This document shows positions 13,463-16,762 of a stretch of DNA of 16,762 nucleotides, piece after piece; position 1 is the stretch's first letter, and each line of letters starts with the position of its first letter. A program made the translations under genes and the position numbers. Below the pieces are notes generated by a model. That model had not been told where the DNA came from. It saw nothing but the letters and a program-made list of their open reading frames with translations, and did no database searches. The stretch is from DATMXT01 sp035560415 (GTDB taxonomy: Bacteria > Bacillota > Clostridia > Oscillospirales > Feifaniaceae): assembly GCA_035560415.1 (NCBI GenBank), contig DATMZG010000134.1, positions 1-16,762 on the forward strand. Direction: 5' to 3'.

Positions 13463-14257
13463 TTGAACGCCAAGAATTCAAAGCGGGAGCTGAAGAGAAA
13501 GCAGGATGAAGCCGTTTCGAGCCGCATCGCCCTTTACCTTGTGATGACGCTGCTCGCGGTGCTGGCCCTGACCTTTCTCTACCGTATGGTCAGCTCCTTT
13601 ACCGGAATAACGACATTCAACCGCATTGTAAAGGGCATCGTAATCATGTCCGGACTTTGCCTTGCCGCGTCGCTCGGCTGGGCCGTCTCCTCGAAGGGCA
13701 AGGACTGTGAGCGCATGCTCGTCACGCCGGGCGCCGCGCTGTTTTTGTCGGCAGTGGCCTTTTTCGGCGGACTTTTCATGAAATATTACTACAACGACGC
13801 CGTCAAGCTGCTCTTTGTCATGCTGCCGGCCATCTGCGTCCTCTATATCATCAAATATGTGTTCGGGTATGCCTTTTTTACGGTGGCCGCCTATCTTGCC
13901 GGCGCCTGCTGCCTGCTCTATGTGTTTGACCGCTTCATGCTCATGGAGCTGCTCAGCCGCTACCAGACCCTTTACGGCGGTATTCTCATCGCGGTGGGCG
14001 TATTTGGCGCTGCGCTCTTTTACTCCGCCTCCAAGGGAAAAGGCGAGGCAAAACTGTTTGGGAAAAAAGTGCGGCTCTTTGCCGAAAACGCCAAGGTTAA
14101 ATGCCTGCCGGCCTATATCGCCGCCGCGGCCGTGGCGGTCATCGGCGCCATTTTCATCAATTCCCCCTCGGTCGCCATGTACTACGGCCTTGTCGCCATG
14201 GGCAGCCTGACGGTCTTGTTCGCAATCTACTACACATATACCCTAATGTACCAATAA
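13463..14257 (+). CDS. Eight-TM membrane protein of unknown function
   Basis: I do not recognise this 264-residue protein. The start is TTG 13463, with AGGAG eight nucleotides upstream. A basic, hydrophilic N-terminus (KNSKRELKRKQDE) faces the cytoplasm, and about eight hydrophobic segments follow (22-40, 55-75, 87-106, 113-130, 134-155, 170-188, 214-232, 237-259). A basic loop at 190-212 (SKGKGEAKLFGKKVRLF) splits six from two segments. No transporter, enzyme or protease motif is visible. The gene lies 153 bp after rsmE and 13 bp before the aminotransferase, so it is probably co-transcribed with the latter. Codon use matches the surrounding GC-rich genes, which suggests a resident gene. Confidence 0.85.
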   Translation: MNAKNSKRELKRKQDEAVSSRIALYLVMTLLAVLALTFLYRMVSSFTGITTFNRIVKGIVIMSGLCLAASLGWAVSSKGKDCERMLVTPGAALFLSAVAFFGGLFMKYYYNDAVKLLFVMLPAICVLYIIKYVFGYAFFTVAAYLAGACCLLYVFDRFMLMELLSRYQTLYGGILIAVGVFGAALFYSASKGKGEAKLFGKKVRLFAENAKVKCLPAYIAAAAVAVIGAIFINSPSVAMYYGLVAMGSLTVLFAIYYTYTLMYQ

Positions 14258-14270
14258 GGAGGAGAAAAAA

Positions 14271-15470
14271 GTGGAGTTCAAGTTTGCCAAGCGCGTGGAG
14301 GGCGCCTCGCTTTCGGCCATTCGCATGATCGGCGAGTATGCGGCCGGAAAGCCGGATTTTGTCATGCTCTCCATCGGAAACCCCGCCTATGAGAGCTTCC
14401 CGATTGAGCGCATCAAAGAGATGAACATGAAGGTCTTTGAGACCCCCGAAGGCTGCAGGGCCGCTTTGCAGTACGGCACGACCACGGGCGTCGACAAGTT
14501 CCGGGACCAGATTAAGGCGCGTCTTAAGAGCTACAAGGGCATTGACGTTGAGAAAAACGACGTCTTCATCACGCCGGGCTCCGGCCCCGCCCTCGACCTC
14601 ATGCCGCAGACTTTCTGCGAAGAGGGCGACTGCGCGTTTGTCGAGGAGTTCACTTACCCCGGCATGCTGCTCGCGATGGCGACGGCGAGAGTCAAGCCCA
14701 TCGGCATCAAGCTCGACCCGGACGGCATGAACCTCGAGGACCTCGAGGCCAAAATCAAGGCCAATCCGAACGGCAAATATCTCTACATCATCCCGACTTT
14801 CTCCAACCCCATCGGCCTCACATACTCGCTTGAAAAGCGCAAGAAAATCTATGAGCTCTGCCAGAAATACAACCTCCTCATCTATGAGGACGACCCGTAC
14901 GGCGAGCTCCGGTTTGAGGGCGAGGACGTCCCCAGCATCAAGAGCTTTGATGTCGACGGGCGCGTCATATACGCCGGCTCCTATTCCAAGGTCATGGCGG
15001 CGGGCCTGCGCGTCGGCTTTGTCTGCTGCGACAAGGGCTGCTTCAACAAGATGAACTACTGCCAGGGCAACCGCCCGACGGCGACCGTCATGTCTCAGAT
15101 GACCGTCTCGAATTACATTGAGGCTTTCGACTGGGAGGAGCATCTGAACGCCATTCGCGCCATTTACGGCAAAAAGGCCGCTTTCATGAAGGAGTGCCTC
15201 GACAAGTACCTGCATCCCGCCTGCACCCGCACCAACCCCGAGGGCGGCATGTTCATCTGGGTCACCATGCCCGAAGGCGTCGACGGCAAGGAGGTCTTTG
15301 AGGCCTGCCTCAAGAACAACGTGGCCGTCGTGCCCTCGTTTGGCTTCTCCTATGACCCCGAAAACAACCCCGGCCGCGCTTTCCGCGTCAACTTCTCGGC
15401 CCCCACGATGGAGGACATCGAGAAGGGCTGCAAGCGCTTCGGCGAAGTCACCCACAAGTTCTGCAAGTAA
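14271..15470 (+). CDS. PLP-dependent class I/II aminotransferase
   Basis: A 399-residue fold-type I aminotransferase. The start is GTG 14271, with AAGGAGG eight nucleotides upstream. Key parts: LQYGTTTGVDKFRDQI (substrate region, about 67-81), TPGSGPALDL (101-110, phosphate cradle), SNPIG (178-182, Asn179 near the PLP ring), YEDDPYGELRF (205-215, Asp contacting the PLP nitrogen and a Tyr), GSYSKVMAAGLRVGF with the Schiff-base Lys240, and FRVNFS with Arg372 expected to hold the substrate carboxylate. All catalytic residues are present. The YEDDPYGELRF style resembles the 2-aminoadipate/LysN and MocR-like aminotransferase group, but no N-terminal DNA-binding domain is present. The amino donor and product are not determined. 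An intrinsic terminator follows. Confidence 0.93.
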   Translation: MEFKFAKRVEGASLSAIRMIGEYAAGKPDFVMLSIGNPAYESFPIERIKEMNMKVFETPEGCRAALQYGTTTGVDKFRDQIKARLKSYKGIDVEKNDVFITPGSGPALDLMPQTFCEEGDCAFVEEFTYPGMLLAMATARVKPIGIKLDPDGMNLEDLEAKIKANPNGKYLYIIPTFSNPIGLTYSLEKRKKIYELCQKYNLLIYEDDPYGELRFEGEDVPSIKSFDVDGRVIYAGSYSKVMAAGLRVGFVCCDKGCFNKMNYCQGNRPTATVMSQMTVSNYIEAFDWEEHLNAIRAIYGKKAAFMKECLDKYLHPACTRTNPEGGMFIWVTMPEGVDGKEVFEACLKNNVAVVPSFGFSYDPENNPGRAFRVNFSAPTMEDIEKGCKRFGEVTHKFCK

Positions 15471-15483
15471 ATCTCAATTTTGT

Positions 15484-15518
15484 ATGGGCGTCCGGACTGC
15501 CGTCCGGACGCCCATTTT
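15484..15518 (+). terminator. Intrinsic terminator after the aminotransferase
   Basis: ATGGGCGTCCGGAC (15484-15497) and its exact complement (15502-15515) form a 14-bp stem with a TGCC loop. TTTT follows, 13 nt after the stop codon. The minus-strand flank lacks a U-run, so it acts on the plus strand. Confidence 0.8.
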
Positions 15519-15560
15519 CGCCCCCGACAGCGGGGGCGGCGCCCTATGAAGGGAGTTTGC

Positions 15561-16721
15561 ATGAAGAGAAAATTCAAGCTTCACCCGGTGGAATATGCCG
15601 CGGGTCAGGCCGAGCGGTTTTATTCCGGCATGGCGGCAAAGGGGTGGATTTTGGAGAGGCGCGGCAGATATTTCAGCCGCTTTCGGCGGGAGGAGCCCCA
15701 AAAACTGCACTACAAAGCCGAGCCGGCGAATCCCGCGTCATATGGCGAGAGCGGCGCGCCGCCGCGGGAATTAAAGGCCCTCTACGAGGCCGGCGGGTGG
15801 ACTTTTGTCGCCCGTAGCGCACTTCTTTGTGTATTTTCGGCCCCGGCCGGCATCCCGCCGCCCGAAATTCCGGACGACCCCGCCCGCCGTGCCGCTCTGC
15901 GAAAGGCAATGCGCCGGAACACCGTCGCAGGCCTTGCGGTGACTGCGCTGGCCCTCCTCGGCATTTCTATGGCCGCAGAACGCGGACTATATGGAGAAGT
16001 GCTGTTTGCCTGGTACACCGACACGGCCAAAGTGCTTTTCTTGGCCGCCGCCCTGTTGACGCTCCTCTTTGAGACGGCAAACAGTATGCTGCACGGGGCG
16101 GTGCTGTACAGCTGTCTGCGGCGGGGGAAGCCGGCCGGCAGTGGCCTCCCCAGACAAGGGGGGCTGCGCCGCGCAGCCATAGGGCTCATGCTCGCCGCCT
16201 GCCTCGGCTTTGCGCTATCTGCGGGCGCTCAGCTCCTCTCCACTGAAACATACGACATGCCGGCGGCGGCCGACGGGCCCTACATTCTGCTTTCGGAGCT
16301 GGGGTGGACGGGGGAGCGCACCTACTCGTATCAACAGGACAACCTGAGCGAAGTCACCCGTGTCCGTTCGCTTTTGTCGCAGCAGTGGCACACCCGCGAG
16401 TTTGTGGAGGAGCAGCCGGACGGCGCCGTCTGCACACTGCGGCAGGAGGTCTACGAGCTCCAAAGCCCCGAGGCCGCAATGGCGCTTGTCGCCCCCCTCA
16501 TGAAAAAGGGCGTCTTTGCAAGGGACGAGGGGGCTTATACCAAGGTTGAAATTGCGGGGCTTGACGGGGCGTGGGAGAGCCCGCTCGAGTACATCGCGGT
16601 CGTTGACAGCACCGTCTACTGCCTCATTTACCTCGACTCGTCGGCGGGGACCCCGGCCGGGCCCAAAGTCAAAGTGCTCCCCACCCTTGCGAAAATCCTG
16701 AAATACCGGCAAAATCCATAA
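15561..16721 (+). CDS. DUF2812-like membrane protein
   Basis: A 386-residue protein starting at ATG 15561, with AAGGGAG (15549-15555) just upstream. The open frame reaches back to 15480, but that stretch overlaps the terminator and has no SD. Residues 1 to about 55 (VEYAAGQAERFYSGMAAKGWILERRGRYFSRFRREEPQKLHYKAE) match the DUF2812 pattern as I know it: a Glu/Tyr helix, a MAxKGW motif, then a beta part with a PxxLxY-like end. Three hydrophobic segments follow (about 121-139, 155-183, 204-226). The C-terminal ~160 residues are soluble and probably extracytoplasmic. DUF2812 proteins are often encoded beside a PadR-type repressor; none is present here. A 7-bp hairpin (CGCCCCC/GGGGGCG, 15519-15538) stands 10 nt before the SD. 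Function unknown. Confidence 0.8.
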   Translation: MKRKFKLHPVEYAAGQAERFYSGMAAKGWILERRGRYFSRFRREEPQKLHYKAEPANPASYGESGAPPRELKALYEAGGWTFVARSALLCVFSAPAGIPPPEIPDDPARRAALRKAMRRNTVAGLAVTALALLGISMAAERGLYGEVLFAWYTDTAKVLFLAAALLTLLFETANSMLHGAVLYSCLRRGKPAGSGLPRQGGLRRAAIGLMLAACLGFALSAGAQLLSTETYDMPAAADGPYILLSELGWTGERTYSYQQDNLSEVTRVRSLLSQQWHTREFVEEQPDGAVCTLRQEVYELQSPEAAMALVAPLMKKGVFARDEGAYTKVEIAGLDGAWESPLEYIAVVDSTVYCLIYLDSSAGTPAGPKVKVLPTLAKILKYRQNP

Positions 16722-16757
16722 AAAAAGTCCGGGGCAAAGCAAATTTGCCCCGGACTT
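16720..16757 (-). terminator. Terminator hairpin at right edge, probably for a convergent gene
   Basis: AAGTCCGGGGCAAA (16725-16738) and TTTGCCCCGGACTT (16744-16757) form a 14-bp stem with a 5-nt loop, right after the stop of the last gene. On the minus strand the stem runs into a long T-run (the A-run at 16720-16726), so it best fits termination of a leftward gene beyond the window. On the plus strand only TT precedes CAGGC, so it may also work there, more weakly. Confidence 0.75.
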
Positions 16758-16762
16758 CAGGC

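Noticed and set aside
14157..15455. Long open frame opposite the aminotransferase (432 codons)
   Set aside because: Same GC-bias artefact; it crosses into the neighbouring gene and has no recognisable domain.
15480..15560. ATG near 15480 as start of the DUF2812-like protein
   Set aside because: The stretch contains the aminotransferase terminator and a GC hairpin, while ATG 15561 has its own SD and the conserved N-terminus.

Overview
The window looks like a chromosomal stretch from a GC-rich, anaerobic-type Firmicute (Clostridia; an Oscillospiraceae/Ruminococcaceae-like lineage is my best guess). The reasons are strong AGGAGG-type ribosome binding sites, TTG and GTG starts, an SLH-domain surface protein, a clostridial-type MATE transporter, oligoendopeptidase F, a DUF2812-like membrane protein, and the prmA-rsmE pair usual in Firmicutes. 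The lineage is inferred from gene families only; no search was run. No phage, transposase, CRISPR or restriction genes were seen.

Layout. Positions 1-1068 (minus) hold a seven-TM GGDEF diguanylate cyclase that runs off the left edge and is visibly more AT-rich than the rest. Positions 1069-1629 carry no gene. They hold a possible promoter for the GGDEF gene and a cluster of structured repeats (1352-1628). The last repeat copy ends 1 nt from the 3' end of tRNA-Arg(CCU) (1630-1706, minus) and doubles as its intrinsic terminator. The tRNA promoter sits in and beside a 12-bp hairpin just after the MATE efflux gene (1814-3175, minus). Positions 3176-3533 hold two divergent promoters that share a palindromic -10, then a 277-bp element bounded by 27-bp imperfect inverted repeats. 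That element would form most of the 5' leader of pepF (3534-5303, plus).

The plus-strand block 5504-12547 looks like one operon: a long membrane-fusion adaptor with two complete HlyD-like modules, a MacB-type ATPase, a FtsX/MacB-type permease, a secreted protein with three SLH domains, and prmA. Gaps are 15 nt or less and two junctions overlap. The first three genes form a tripartite-style exporter adapted to a Gram-positive envelope. The SLH protein would be attached to the cell wall outside, so a functional link to the exporter is plausible but unproven.

A strong extended -10 promoter inside the end of prmA starts the next unit: rsmE, then an eight-TM protein of unknown function, then a class I/II PLP aminotransferase, ended by an intrinsic terminator at 15484-15518. 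The last gene is a DUF2812-like membrane protein (15561-16721). It is followed at the right edge by a hairpin whose U-tract points to the minus strand, which suggests a convergent gene just outside the window.

The observations most worth a second look are the inverted-repeat element in the pepF leader, the covarying modular repeats beside tRNA-Arg, and the double-module adaptor in an operon with an SLH protein.
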